Positions 52,417-61,436 are shown, counted from the stretch's first letter. The stretch: DNA of 64,000 nt from Sphingomonas pokkalii (GCF_003096275.1 NZ_QENQ01000001.1:667478-731477), one strand, 5' to 3'. The notes: generated by a model not told the origin, from the letters alone. Numbers and translations: made by a program.

Positions 52417-53943
52417 ATGCAGGGCAGGCGACGTATCCTGATCGTCGGGGGAGGAACGGCAGGCTGGCTCACCGCCGCCTATCTCGCCCGCTATCTCGAA
52501 ATCGCGCAGCAGCCGGCATTCGAGATTCGCGTGCTCGAATCGCCCGAGCTGGGAATCATCGGTGTCGGTGAAGGGGCGTTTCCCACGCTGCGCGCGACGC
52601 TGGCGTTCCTGGGTATCGACGAGCGCGCCTTTGTCCGCGCCGCTTCGGCCACGTTCAAGCAGGGCATTCGCTTCGACGACTGGCGCCACGCGCCGCTGCC
52701 CGATGGCACGCGCCACCGGTTCCTCCATCCTTTCGAGGCGCCGCTCTATGCCGAGGGTGCGGGGCTGGTGCCCTATTGGCTCCTCCAGCCTGAAGCGACT
52801 CGGCCGCCCTTCGCCGCGGCGATGACGATCCAGAACCGAGTGATCGAAGGCGGGCGGGCGCCGAAGCGGGCGGAGGAGGATCCGTTCGGCGGCGCGTTGC
52901 CCTATGCCTATCATTTCGATGCGAACCGGCTGGCGGCGCTGTTGCAGGCGCGGGCGATCGAACTGGGCGTCGGCCATATCGAGGGCCGGCTGGTCGGTGT
53001 GGAGCCGGATGGCATGGGCGGCATCGCCCGCGTCCTCACCCGCGAGCATGGCGCGCTGGCGGCCGACCTGTATGTCGATTGTTCGGGCTTCGAAGCGGCG
53101 CTGATCGGCAAGGCGCTGGGCAGCCCGTTCCATTCCGTGCGGCACGTGCTGTTCGCCGATCGGGCGCTCGCCTGCAAGATTGCCGCCGAGACGCCGGACG
53201 GCCCCATCCAGCCCGTTACCATCGCCGCCGCCCATGCCGGGGGCTGGACGTGGGACATCGGGTTGCAGGCCGCGCGCGGCATTGGCTGCGTCTATTCCTC
53301 CGCCCATCTGCGCGATGACGATGCGGCGGCGGTGCTGCGCGCGCATATCGGCCATGATCGCTTCTCGGCGCGGACCATTCCGTTCGAGCCGGGCTTTCGA
53401 CGCGTCCAATGGGTGGCGAACTGCGTGGCGGTGGGGCTGTCGGCCGGCTTTGTCGAGCCACTGGAAGCCACCGGCCTGGTGTTCATCGAGACGGCGGCGG
53501 CGATGATCGCCGAACTCTTCCCCCATGCCGGCCCGATCGATGCGCCCGCCGCCCGGTTCAACGCGCGGATGGCGGCGCGCTATCTGCGGATCGTCGATTT
53601 CCTGAAGCTGCATTATTGCCTGAGCCGACGCGAAGAGCCGTTCTGGCGCGACAATGCCGATGCGGCGAGCATCCCGGACAGCCTTGCCGCGCTGCTGGAG
53701 CAATGGCGCTTTCGCCCGCCCAGCCGGTTCGATTTCGTGATCGACCACGAAAGCTTCGCCTATTTCAACTACCAATATGTCCTTTACGGCATGGGCTTCC
53801 ACACCGATCTGTCCGCCGGGCGCGCCGCCTTTCCCAACGATGCGGCGGCCGCGCGCCGATTCGCCCGCATCCGCAGTTTCGGCGCGCAGGCCGTGGCGGA
53901 TCTGCCGGCGCACCGCGACCTGATCCGCCAGCTCGGCGGCTAG
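52417..53943 (+). CDS. Flavin-dependent tryptophan halogenase family protein
   Basis: A 508-residue FADH2-dependent halogenase-like protein. The FAD motif GGGTAGWLTAAYLARYL is at the N-terminus, followed by LGIIGVGEGAFPTLR. The lysine expected to form a chloramine is Lys81 (ATFKQGIRFDDW), and the catalytic glutamate fits Glu350 (EPLEATGLVFIETAA). The WxWxIP motif of tryptophan halogenases is altered to GGWTWDIGLQ, with Gly replacing Pro. Members in sphingomonads and xanthomonads often sit by TonB receptors and have unknown substrates. It follows the PAP2 gene by 26 bases on the same strand and is convergent with the antiporter gene. Confidence 0.85.
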   Translation: MQGRRRILIVGGGTAGWLTAAYLARYLEIAQQPAFEIRVLESPELGIIGVGEGAFPTLRATLAFLGIDERAFVRAASATFKQGIRFDDWRHAPLPDGTRHRFLHPFEAPLYAEGAGLVPYWLLQPEATRPPFAAAMTIQNRVIEGGRAPKRAEEDPFGGALPYAYHFDANRLAALLQARAIELGVGHIEGRLVGVEPDGMGGIARVLTREHGALAADLYVDCSGFEAALIGKALGSPFHSVRHVLFADRALACKIAAETPDGPIQPVTIAAAHAGGWTWDIGLQAARGIGCVYSSAHLRDDDAAAVLRAHIGHDRFSARTIPFEPGFRRVQWVANCVAVGLSAGFVEPLEATGLVFIETAAAMIAELFPHAGPIDAPAARFNARMAARYLRIVDFLKLHYCLSRREEPFWRDNADAASIPDSLAALLEQWRFRPPSRFDFVIDHESFAYFNYQYVLYGMGFHTDLSAGRAAFPNDAAAARRFARIRSFGAQAVADLPAHRDLIRQLGG

Positions 53944-53952
53944 GCGGCGGGA

Positions 53953-55317
53953 TCAGGCCGTGGCCAGCCCGTCGTCCAGCGCGTCCAGTTCGCCGGTTTC
54001 GCGCGCCCTGCGGCCATAGACCGCCTCGAACAGCGGAGTCGCCATCACCGTGGTGATGATCGCCATCAGCACCAGCATCGAGAACAGCGTGGGGCCGATA
54101 ATGCCTTTCTGCAGCCCGATGTTGATGATGATGAGCTCCATCAGCCCGCGCGAGTTCATCAGCGCGCCGATGCCGAGCGCGGTGCGGTTATCCTCGCCGG
54201 CGATCCGCGCCGCCGCCCAGCAGGCGCCGAACTTGGCGAGGATCGACACCGCCAGGATGCCCAGCGCGATCAGCAGCAGCGCCGGCGAATTGACCATGTC
54301 CATCCGCGTGTTCAGCCCCGAATAGGTGAAGAACATCGGCAGCAGCAATACCACCGCCAGCGGCTCCACCTTGCGCTTCAGCTCCGCGACAAAGGTCCCG
54401 CGCGGCATGCACACGCCCATCAGGAATCCGCCGAAGATCGCATGGATGCCGATCGCGTCCATGAAGAAGGCGGAAAGGCAGAACAGCATCAGGGTGATCG
54501 CGAGTACCGGCGTCGTCATCTCGCCGCGCGTCTCGACCATCCGGCCAAGCGGCGCCAGCAGCCGGCGGCCGAAGACCAGCATGAAGCTGGCGTAGAGGAG
54601 CGCGCCGCCGATCGCGAGCACCGCCACGCCCGCACCTGCGCCGAACGTCGCCAGTACCAGCGCCAGCACGCACCAGGAGGCGGCGTCGTCAAAGGCCCCG
54701 GCGGTCAGCGAAAGCGTGCCCAGCGCCGAATTGGCGAGGCCGCGTTCGTTGATGATCCGGGCGAGCATCGGGAAAGCGGTGAGCGCGATGCAGGCGCCCA
54801 GGAACAGCGTGGCATTGGCCTGGCTGATCCCGGGCGTGAACAGCCCCGGTACCGTGAGCAGACCGGGGGTTATCAGCGCCGCCAGCAGGAACGGGGCGGC
54901 GATGCCGGCCGCGGAAACCCCCGCCGCGCTTTTCGCCTTGGACTGGAAGTGATCGAGCCGCAGCGTGAGCCCGACCATGAACATGTACAGCCCGACGCCG
55001 AGCTGCGCGCCGGCATAGAGCACGTTGCGCGTTTCCTTGGGAAAGATCGCGAGCTGGAGATCGGGGAAGAAAAGCCCGAACAGCGAGGGGCCGAGCACCA
55101 CCCCGGCGATCATTTCGCCCACCACCTGTGGCTGCCGCAGCAGCTTCTGCCCCAGCCAGCCGACCACGCGGCAGGCGAGCAGGATGATGGCGAGCTGCAG
55201 GAAGAAATGGATGCTGTAGTCGCCGGGCGCATAGCTTTTCGCGGCGTGCACGGCCGGCCCGTGCGGGTTCAGGACGTCGGTGAGCGCGTGCCACGCGCCG
55301 GCAAGCAGTTCATGCAT
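53953..55317 (-). CDS. CPA2-family cation:proton antiporter
   Basis: A 454-residue membrane transporter of the Na+/H+ exchanger (PF00999, CPA2) family, with about 12-13 hydrophobic helices. Typical blocks: LLRQPQVVGEMIAGVVLGPS, ITPGLLTVPGLFTPGISQAN, and AFDDAASWCVLALVLA, where the adjacent acidic pair (Asp-Asp) is the usual ion-binding site. MNSRGLMELIIINIGLQKGI is also conserved. No C-terminal RCK/TrkA-N domain follows, so it is not a KefC-type channel. The ATG at 55315-55317 was chosen at the start of a short soluble leader; its ribosome-binding site is weak. Divergent from the toxin-antitoxin pair. Confidence 0.88.
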   Translation of the reverse strand: MHELLAGAWHALTDVLNPHGPAVHAAKSYAPGDYSIHFFLQLAIILLACRVVGWLGQKLLRQPQVVGEMIAGVVLGPSLFGLFFPDLQLAIFPKETRNVLYAGAQLGVGLYMFMVGLTLRLDHFQSKAKSAAGVSAAGIAAPFLLAALITPGLLTVPGLFTPGISQANATLFLGACIALTAFPMLARIINERGLANSALGTLSLTAGAFDDAASWCVLALVLATFGAGAGVAVLAIGGALLYASFMLVFGRRLLAPLGRMVETRGEMTTPVLAITLMLFCLSAFFMDAIGIHAIFGGFLMGVCMPRGTFVAELKRKVEPLAVVLLLPMFFTYSGLNTRMDMVNSPALLLIALGILAVSILAKFGACWAAARIAGEDNRTALGIGALMNSRGLMELIIINIGLQKGIIGPTLFSMLVLMAIITTVMATPLFEAVYGRRARETGELDALDDGLATA

Positions 55318-55466
55318 TCGATTCGGATCCCCTCGCGTGCCGGCATCTGCTGCGCTGTCACGCATGCCTAAGGAACCGTTCCGGCACGATCGGGCAAGGG
55401 GCGATCGATGCACGCCCCGCCGATTTCTTCGTGACCTGCCGGGAGTGTTGCCGCGCTTCCACAGCA

Positions 55467-55480
55467 TAGGTACGTACCTA
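55467..55480. promoter_or_regulatory. Perfect palindrome, probable operator of the toxin-antitoxin operon
   Basis: TAGGTACGTACCTA is a perfect 14-base palindrome, 38 bases before the antitoxin ATG (55519). A palindrome in this position fits autorepression by the antitoxin or the toxin-antitoxin complex, as known for Phd/YefM operons. Binding is inferred from position only. Confidence 0.55.
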
Positions 55481-55485
55481 CACTA

Positions 55486-55497
55486 TTAGCGCTACCA
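55486..55497. promoter_or_regulatory. LacI-type operator-like sequence TTAGCGCTACCA
   Basis: TTAGCGCTACCA includes the 8-base palindrome TAGCGCTA and matches the core of LacI-family operators known in Caulobacter. The identical 12-mer occurs at 61470-61481. Here it lies between the palindrome and the antitoxin start, in the shared region with the antiporter gene. Confidence 0.4.
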
Positions 55498-55518
55498 GCA
55501 TCGGGGAGAGACGGTGCC

Positions 55519-55737
55519 ATGAAGGTGATCACCAGCCGCGAATTCAACCAGGATGTCAGCGCCGCGAAGCGATTCGCGCGCACCGAGCCGGTGTTCATCA
55601 CCGATCGCGGCCGGCCGACCCATGTGCTGATGAGCATCGCCAGCTTCCGTGCCGTCGCCGGCCAGCGTGAAAGCATCGTCGATGCGCTGGCCGCGCCGAT
55701 GCCGTTCGACACCCCCCTCGTCGACGAACGCTGGTAA
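55519..55737 (+). CDS. Phd/YefM-family antitoxin
   Basis: A 72-residue antitoxin. The N-terminal half KVITSREFNQDVSAAKRFAR followed by EPVFITDRGRPTHVLMSIAS is the Phd/YefM DNA-binding fold; the C-terminal tail (AAPMPFDTPLVDERW) would bind and neutralise the toxin. The stop overlaps the toxin ATG (TAATG), so the two are translationally coupled. Ribosome-binding site GGGGAGAG is about 6-8 bases upstream. A perfect palindrome upstream suggests autorepression. Confidence 0.88.
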   Translation: MKVITSREFNQDVSAAKRFARTEPVFITDRGRPTHVLMSIASFRAVAGQRESIVDALAAPMPFDTPLVDERW

Positions 55738-56237
55738 TGTACCTGCTCGACACGCCCGTGTTGCTGGAGCTGCGCAACGCCAAGGCCGGACGGGCCGACC
55801 CGCGGCTGGCGGCCTGGGCAGCGGGGGTGCCGCGCGAGCAGCTGTTCGTCTCGGTGCTGGTGCTGGCGGAGATCGAGGCGCTGGCCGCCGCCGCCGAATC
55901 GTCGCGGGGGGAGGGTGCCAAGGCGCTGCGACACTGGATCGACACGCAGCTCGTGCCGGCGTTCGAGGGGCATTTCCTGCCGGTCGACCTCGCGGTCGCG
56001 CGGCGGCGGGGGCAGGTCCCGATCGCGAGCACCCGCCATGCGCTGGTCGCGGCGACCGCGCTCGACCAGGGGCTGACGCTGGTGACGTTCGAGCCTGCCG
56101 CCTATCGCGGCGCGCGGATCAAGCTGTTCGATCCCCGCCGCTACGACCCCGCCGAAGTCGAGCAGGACGCGGGCGACTGGCGGGCAGCGACGAAGGGCGG
56201 CCCGGCCTGGTTGCGGAATCTGTTCATTCGCGGGTGA
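55737..56237 (+). CDS. PIN-domain (VapC-like) toxin with altered active site
   Basis: A 166-residue PIN-domain protein paired with the antitoxin. The first acidic ligand Asp5 (YLLDTPVLLELRN) and the second, Glu45 in VLVLAEIEAL, are present. In the third block, where VapC toxins have DxxIAATA, this protein has RHALVAATALDQGLTLVTFE: His101 replaces the metal-ligand Asp, and the usual TRN(xxDF) is TFE. The C-terminus continues about 30 residues beyond a typical VapC (PAEVEQDAGDWRAATKGGPA). It may be a weakened or inactive ribonuclease, or use other ligands. Target RNA unknown. Confidence 0.82.
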   Translation: MYLLDTPVLLELRNAKAGRADPRLAAWAAGVPREQLFVSVLVLAEIEALAAAAESSRGEGAKALRHWIDTQLVPAFEGHFLPVDLAVARRRGQVPIASTRHALVAATALDQGLTLVTFEPAAYRGARIKLFDPRRYDPAEVEQDAGDWRAATKGGPAWLRNLFIRG

Positions 56238-56290
56238 GTTCGGCACGATCTTCTGCAATAGATTGGATCCAATCAAGCGCAGGAGAGAGC

Positions 56291-57019
56291 ATGACACGCG
56301 AATCGCCCCCGACTCTGGCCTTTCTTTGCGGGCTGCTGAGCGACGCGCGGGTGTGGGAGCCGGTGGCCGAGCGGCTGCCGAAGGGCCTGCCGGCGCGGAT
56401 CTTCGCCTTTCCCGGCCATGATATGCTGGCGACGATGGCTGCGGCGGTGCTGCGCGAGACCGAGGGGCCGCTGGTGCTGATCGGCCATTCGATGGGCGGG
56501 CGCGTCGCGCTGGAGGCGGTGCGGCAGGCGCCGGCGCGGATCGCCGGCCTCGTCCTCGCCAATACCGGCGTTCACCCGCCTGCCCCGGGTGAGCGCGAGG
56601 GGCGGCAGCGCCTGATCGATATCGCGCGATCGCAGGGCATGGCGGCGCTGGCCGAAGCATGGCTGCCGCCGATGATGGGGGCAGCACCCGATCGGATCGA
56701 AGCACTGATGCCGTCCCTGCGCGAAATGGTGGCCGGCTATACGCTTCAGGCCTATCTCGGCCAGATCGAGGCGTTGCTGGGCCGCGCCGATGCCGGGCCG
56801 GTACTGGCGGGCTATGCCGGGCCGGTCCTGCTGACCTCCGCCGATCATGATCGCTGGTCGCCGCCGGCGCAGCACGAAGCGATGCACGATCTGGCGCCGC
56901 ACGCCACGCTCAGCATCGTGGCCGGTGCCGGTCATATGATGCCGATGGAAGCGCCGGAGGCGGTGGCCGCGGCCATTGCCGACTGGCTGCGCGGCGCGGG
57001 ACTGGCGGAGGCGGGTTGA
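56291..57019 (+). CDS. Alpha/beta hydrolase
   Basis: A 242-residue soluble alpha/beta-fold hydrolase without a signal peptide. The nucleophile elbow is LVLIGHSMGGRVALEA (Ser in GHSMG). An acid is likely in LLTSADHDRWSPPAQ and the catalytic His in VAGAGHMMPMEAPEAV, completing the triad. It resembles esterase/MhpC/RutD-type enzymes, but substrate cannot be predicted. The ATG follows AGGAGAG. It lies 53 bases after the PIN toxin gene on the same strand and is convergent with a TonB receptor gene. Confidence 0.82.
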   Translation: MTRESPPTLAFLCGLLSDARVWEPVAERLPKGLPARIFAFPGHDMLATMAAAVLRETEGPLVLIGHSMGGRVALEAVRQAPARIAGLVLANTGVHPPAPGEREGRQRLIDIARSQGMAALAEAWLPPMMGAAPDRIEALMPSLREMVAGYTLQAYLGQIEALLGRADAGPVLAGYAGPVLLTSADHDRWSPPAQHEAMHDLAPHATLSIVAGAGHMMPMEAPEAVAAAIADWLRGAGLAEAG

Positions 57020-57038
57020 GCCGCCCCCGCCGCCGGGA

Positions 57039-59444
57039 TCACCAGTTCACGCCGAGCCGGGCATAGAGATAGCGCCCGTTGAAGCCGAACGGCGAGTAGA
57101 AGGGGAAGCCGACCACCCCGGTCGAATTGTTCGCCGGGATGGTGCGATCGGGATAGATATCGAACAGGTTGCTGGCGCCGATCGCGATCTGGGCGCCCTT
57201 GCGCGGCTGATAGCCCAGCTCCAGGTCGCTGATCAGATGCTGGCCGGTGTGGATGTCCGCCGCCGCGCTGGTGCCCGGCTGGTTGACGTCGCCATAATAG
57301 GTGCCGCGCACGGTCACGCCGATCGGCCCCTTGCTCCAGTCGATCGTGCCGGTCACCTTCTCGCCTGGCGTGCCCTGTTCGATGGTCAGCACGCGGCTGC
57401 GCGCGAACAGCACCGGCGCCGGGTTCACCGTGGCGGTGTTGGTCGGCACGCGGGTGACGACGATGTCGTTGACGTTGCCGGCCAGGGTGAAATCGAACGC
57501 GCCGGCGGCATCGCTCGGCGTCCCCAGCCGATAATGCAGCACCGCGTCGATACCGCGCGTGCGCGAGCGCAGGCCATTGATGAAGAAGCGGGCCGAGGGC
57601 ACGTTGAACGGCGCCAGGATCGCCGCGACCTGCGGGCTGAAGGTCGACTGGATATTTTCGGAAAGCGCCAGCTGGTCGCGCAACCGGATCTCATAGGCGT
57701 CGACGCTCAGGTCGAAGCCGCCGGCACGCAGCACGGTGCCGATCGACAGGTTGGTCGACTTCTCCGGCTGGAGCGGCTTGCCGCCCAGCGCCGCCGCGAC
57801 CGGTGCCGTGGAGGGGAAGGTGCCGGTGAGGATCGGCGTGCCGTTCTGGATAACCTGTGCGACCGAGGTGAAATATTGCTGCTGCAGGCTCGGCGCGCGG
57901 AAGCCGGTGGAGACGGTGCCGCGCAGCGCGAACCACGGCGCCACGTCGTAGCGGGCCGAGACCTTGCCGTTGGCGGTGTCGCCGAAATCCGAATAATGCT
58001 CGCCGCGCACCGCCACGTCGATCAGCAGCGCCTGCGTCACCTGCGCCTCGAGATCGAGATAGCCGGAGACGCTGCGGCGCGAGCGTTCGATGGCGTTGAC
58101 GGGTGCGAACCCGCCAAAGCCCTGGGCACCGGCTGCAAGGCCGTTGCGCGGCTCCGGCGCGTCATAGGAAGCCGGTTCGCCCGCCGTGATCTTATAGCCC
58201 TCGCGCCGTCCCTCGGCACCGAAGGCGAGGTTCAGCGACTGGAACAGGTCGAAGGTGCGCCGCACGTCGAGATTCGCCACCCACTGGTCGAAGATCAGCG
58301 CGCCATCGTAGAAATTCTTCTGGGTTGCCGCGCCATAGGCGTAGTTGGCCGAATTCTGCGTGCGGTACGCGATCTTGTTGCGGCCATAGCCGACATGCAG
58401 GTCGATGCCCCAGGCGCCGACATCGCCCTTGATCCCGACGGTGCCGACGGCATTGGTCGACTTGGTGTTGATGATCGGCAGGAAGCCGTTGGGATAGACG
58501 GATTGGACGGCGGCCGGAATCTGGCTTGCCAGCCGTGGGAAGGCGGCGCTGCGCGTGTCGCGATCCTGGTAGCTCGCCCAGCCATAAAGCTTCCAGCCAT
58601 CGGCGATGCTGGCGCCCGCATTGATCGTGCCGGTATATTGCTCCACCTGCGGATCGCCGAAGCGGCCGGTGACGCGGCTGGGCGTGACGCGGGGATCGAA
58701 ATCGGCGCGGTTGGTCGGCTTGCGGTTCACATATTCGCCGGTGATCGTCACGAAGCCGTCGCTGCCGAAGCCGAAGCCCTGCCAGGCGGAGGCGGTGAAC
58801 ACCGGCTCGCCGGTCGTGCTGCGGCTGCCGCGGGCGGTGTCGATGTCGGTACGATAGATCCCATAGGTTGCCGATGCGGCGCCGCCCGAGCGCGCCTCGC
58901 GCAGCCGCAGGTTGATGACGCCGGCGATCGCATCCGATCCATATTGGGCCGAGGCGCCGTCGCGCAGCACTTCGATCCGCTCCAGCGCCGCGGTGGGAAT
59001 GGTGTTGAGATCCACCGCTGCCGAGCCGCGTCCGACCGAGCCGTTGATGTTGAGCAGGGCCGAGCTGTTCACGCGCCCGCCATTGACCAGTACCAGCACC
59101 TGATCGGGCGAAAGCCCGCGCAGCGTCGCCGGGCGGATCGCGTCGGTGCCGTCGGTGGCGGAGGGGCGGGGGAAGTCGATCGAGGGCGCGACCGCGGCCA
59201 GCGCCGCGCCCAGTTCGGTGGTTCCCTGGCGGGTGAGCGTCTGGTTGCTCAGCACATCGACCGGCGAGGCGGTGTCGAGCCGGGAGCGGCCTTCGCTGCG
59301 GGTGCCGGTGACGACGATCTCTTCCTGGCCGTCGTCGGCAACGGCGGCGGGAGCGTCGCTTCTGCCGGCCTGCGCCTGGGCATGGCCGGCGGCAAGCGCG
59401 CTGGCGGAAGCTGCAATCAGCAGCACATTGCGGAACGAACGCAT
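57039..59444 (-). CDS. TonB-dependent outer-membrane receptor
   Basis: An 801-residue receptor. The signal peptide (residues 1-24, ending GHAQA) follows an ATG that has AAGGGG seven bases upstream, preferred over an ATG 42 bases earlier. After it comes EEIVVTGTRSEGRSRL, a TonB-box-like segment, then the plug domain with VDVLSNQTLTRQGTTELGAA, LRGLSPDQVLVLVNGGRVN, IPTAALERIEVLRDGASAQY and GSDAIAGVINLRLREA. The barrel ends YLYARLGVNW. The plug's VLVNGGRVN/ALERIEVLRDGASAQYG blocks fit the large sphingomonad receptor class whose ligands are mostly unknown. It is divergent from a thioredoxin-like gene. Confidence 0.9.
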   Translation of the reverse strand: MRSFRNVLLIAASASALAAGHAQAQAGRSDAPAAVADDGQEEIVVTGTRSEGRSRLDTASPVDVLSNQTLTRQGTTELGAALAAVAPSIDFPRPSATDGTDAIRPATLRGLSPDQVLVLVNGGRVNSSALLNINGSVGRGSAAVDLNTIPTAALERIEVLRDGASAQYGSDAIAGVINLRLREARSGGAASATYGIYRTDIDTARGSRSTTGEPVFTASAWQGFGFGSDGFVTITGEYVNRKPTNRADFDPRVTPSRVTGRFGDPQVEQYTGTINAGASIADGWKLYGWASYQDRDTRSAAFPRLASQIPAAVQSVYPNGFLPIINTKSTNAVGTVGIKGDVGAWGIDLHVGYGRNKIAYRTQNSANYAYGAATQKNFYDGALIFDQWVANLDVRRTFDLFQSLNLAFGAEGRREGYKITAGEPASYDAPEPRNGLAAGAQGFGGFAPVNAIERSRRSVSGYLDLEAQVTQALLIDVAVRGEHYSDFGDTANGKVSARYDVAPWFALRGTVSTGFRAPSLQQQYFTSVAQVIQNGTPILTGTFPSTAPVAAALGGKPLQPEKSTNLSIGTVLRAGGFDLSVDAYEIRLRDQLALSENIQSTFSPQVAAILAPFNVPSARFFINGLRSRTRGIDAVLHYRLGTPSDAAGAFDFTLAGNVNDIVVTRVPTNTATVNPAPVLFARSRVLTIEQGTPGEKVTGTIDWSKGPIGVTVRGTYYGDVNQPGTSAAADIHTGQHLISDLELGYQPRKGAQIAIGASNLFDIYPDRTIPANNSTGVVGFPFYSPFGFNGRYLYARLGVNW

Positions 59445-59678
59445 GGTCAACCCCTTTTCAAACCTGTTCAAAAAGGGATTATCCATCTTTTCGGTAGGTG
59501 TTCAGGAAGAAAAGATAGGGTGGCGCAAAGCGTGGGTAGGCAGCCGATGGTCAGGGCGTCGCAAGCGGCGCTTTGCGGGGGCGAAGCTTTTTCTGGGTAC
59601 GCCGCTTGCGCCGCACAATAATAGCATAGAGTCTAGAAACCGCCCGCGCCGCCCGGCGTGCAACCTCTTGGAGTTGCC

Positions 59679-60197
59679 ATGCGCTTGAAGACCTCAGCCC
59701 TGCTGCTTGCTGCTGCCCTCGCCTTGCCGGCGGCTGCACCGGCGCCTGACGCGCCGCCGCGCGTGCGCATCGCCAGCTTCGATGCGCTGCCCAAACCCTT
59801 GCCGCTGCCCTATGTCGAAACCGCGGACGCGGAAGCGGCGGTAAAGGCGGCGCGGGGCCGCGCGCTCCGCGGCAACAAGCTGTTGCTGATCGATCTGGGC
59901 GGCAATTGGTGCCTCGATTGCCGGCTGCTTGCGGGCACGATGGAATTGCCGGAGCTGAAGCGCTGGGTCGCCCGTCATTACGAGGTGGTGACGGTGGATA
60001 TCGGCCGCTTCGATCGCAACATGCAGATCCCGGCCCGCTATGGCGCCGGCAAGACGCTGGAAGGGGTCCCCGCGCTGCTGGTCGTCGATCCCAAGACCGG
60101 CAGGCTCAAGAATGGCGGCAAGGTGTCGGCCCTGGCCGATGCTCGCAGCCTTTCGCCGCAGGCGCTGGCCGATTGGCTGGCGCAATGGGTGCGATAG
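59679..60197 (+). CDS. Periplasmic thioredoxin-like protein
   Basis: A 172-residue protein with a signal peptide (about residues 1-22). The thioredoxin fold begins KLLLIDLGGNWCLDCRLLAG with the redox pair CLDC, in place of CGPC or CPYC; the cis-Pro loop is LEGVPALLVVDP. Such proteins reduce or oxidise periplasmic thiols. The start has TTGGAG six bases upstream. It is divergent from the TonB receptor gene, with a 234-base region between that holds a weak inverted repeat (ATCTTTTC at 59485-59492 with GAAAAGAT at 59509-59516) but no other clear feature. Partner proteins are not evident. Confidence 0.82.
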   Translation: MRLKTSALLLAAALALPAAAPAPDAPPRVRIASFDALPKPLPLPYVETADAEAAVKAARGRALRGNKLLLIDLGGNWCLDCRLLAGTMELPELKRWVARHYEVVTVDIGRFDRNMQIPARYGAGKTLEGVPALLVVDPKTGRLKNGGKVSALADARSLSPQALADWLAQWVR

Positions 60198-60241
60198 CTG
60201 CCTTCTGGTCCGCCCGTGCGGGGCGGACCAGGGCCATGGTA

Positions 60242-60439
60242 TCAGGGGCGGACGCCGCGCAGCCCGTTCAACACGGCGATGGCGGCGATCCCGACAAATG
60301 CGGCGCTGGTCCAGGGACGAGCCTTGGCAAAGCCCTTCGCCTTGTCGACGATCCTGCCCCCGCCCGAAAAATGTGCGCGGATATCGTCGGTCAGCGCAGT
60401 CTTGCGGTTCGATACGGGGGTGCTGGTCGCTTCGGTCAT
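60242..60439 (-). CDS. DUF883-like (ElaB/YqjD type) small membrane-anchored protein
   Basis: A 65-residue protein. A polar helical N-terminal part (NRKTALTDDIRAHFSGGGRI, VDKAKGFAKARPW) is followed by one C-terminal hydrophobic helix ending GLRGVRP. This is the layout of the ElaB/YqjD/DUF883 group, inner-membrane proteins that in E. coli bind ribosomes in stationary phase. AGGAG lies six bases before the ATG (60437-60439), strongly supporting this short gene. It is convergent with the thioredoxin-like gene and lies 76 bases downstream of the secreted esterase on the same strand. Confidence 0.78.
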   Translation of the reverse strand: MTEATSTPVSNRKTALTDDIRAHFSGGGRIVDKAKGFAKARPWTSAAFVGIAAIAVLNGLRGVRP

Positions 60440-60515
60440 GCACGTCTCCTGTCGGGGCGATAGGCCCTTGCGGTGCATCAACGCATTGCCCGCGACCAGG
60501 GTCCCGTCCCCGCGT

Positions 60516-61436
60516 TCAGGCCGCCGGCTTGATCCAGTCGTGCATCGCCATCCAGCGGGCGAATTCGTCGAACCAGCCGGTGCTCGTCGTCTTCTTCGGA
60601 TACATGCCGAAGCCATGCCCGCCCTGTTCGAACAGGTGGAACTCCACCGGGCGCTTGGCGGTGCGCCAGCTTTCGATCAGGCCGAACCCGCCATTGCCGA
60701 AGAAAGGATCGTCGGCGGCGATCGCGACGAACATCGGCGGCGCATCGGCCGGAACCGGCATCGCCGCCAGCGGGCCATAGACATTGCCGATAAAGGCGGG
60801 CTTGGCGTCGCCTCCGTGCATCGCCGTCGCGATGGTGAGCATCGCGCCTGCCGAAAAGCCGACCATGCCGATGCGATCGGGATCGACGTGCCATTCCGCC
60901 GCGCGGCGGCGGATCAGGGCAAAGGCGGCGCGGGCATCGGCGACCTGCGTCGCGATGCCGGCCATCATCGCCGCCGGATCGGGCCGCGCCGGCCGTCCGC
61001 CCGAAAAGCGATCGCGCATATAGCCTTCATAGGCGGCGAGATCCTGGGGTGACTGATTCAGCCGATACTTCAGCACGAAGGCGGCGACGCCTCGTGCCGC
61101 AAGCGCCTTGGCGACATCCCAGCCTTCATTCTCCATCGAGAGGGTGACGAAGCCGCCACCGGGCGCCACGACGACCGCGGTGCCGGTCGCCTTGGCGGGG
61201 TCGGGCAGGAACGGGGTCAGCGTGGCGACGGTGACGTTGCGGGCGAACACGCTGCCATATTGGCTGTGCCAGCTTTCGGCGGCCTTGGCATCGGGTAGCG
61301 GGCCGGTGCCGAGTTCGATGGCGCCCGGCTGGGCCGGCGTGGCGATCGGCGTCATCTTGTCTTTCTGGGCCAGCGCCATGCCCGGCAGGGCAACCGCAAG
61401 CGCGGCGGCGAAAAGCGGCACGTACACGCGTTTCAT
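60516..61436 (-). CDS. Secreted alpha/beta hydrolase, acetyl-esterase (BD-FAE/Axe-like)
   Basis: A 306-residue exported hydrolase. A signal peptide covers residues 1-23 (ending GMALA). The oxyanion block is VVVAPGGGFVTLSMENEGWD, the nucleophile is in GMVGFSAGAMLTIATA, and the catalytic Asp and His are likely in AIAADDPFFG and EQGGHGFGMYPKK. The HGGG-like PGGG and overall pattern fit the acetyl-xylan/feruloyl-esterase-related family that removes acetyl groups from plant polysaccharides. A LacI-operator-like 12-mer (61470-61481) is 34 bases upstream, consistent with sugar-responsive control. No glycoside hydrolase is adjacent. Confidence 0.85.
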   Translation of the reverse strand: MKRVYVPLFAAALAVALPGMALAQKDKMTPIATPAQPGAIELGTGPLPDAKAAESWHSQYGSVFARNVTVATLTPFLPDPAKATGTAVVVAPGGGFVTLSMENEGWDVAKALAARGVAAFVLKYRLNQSPQDLAAYEGYMRDRFSGGRPARPDPAAMMAGIATQVADARAAFALIRRRAAEWHVDPDRIGMVGFSAGAMLTIATAMHGGDAKPAFIGNVYGPLAAMPVPADAPPMFVAIAADDPFFGNGGFGLIESWRTAKRPVEFHLFEQGGHGFGMYPKKTTSTGWFDEFARWMAMHDWIKPAA

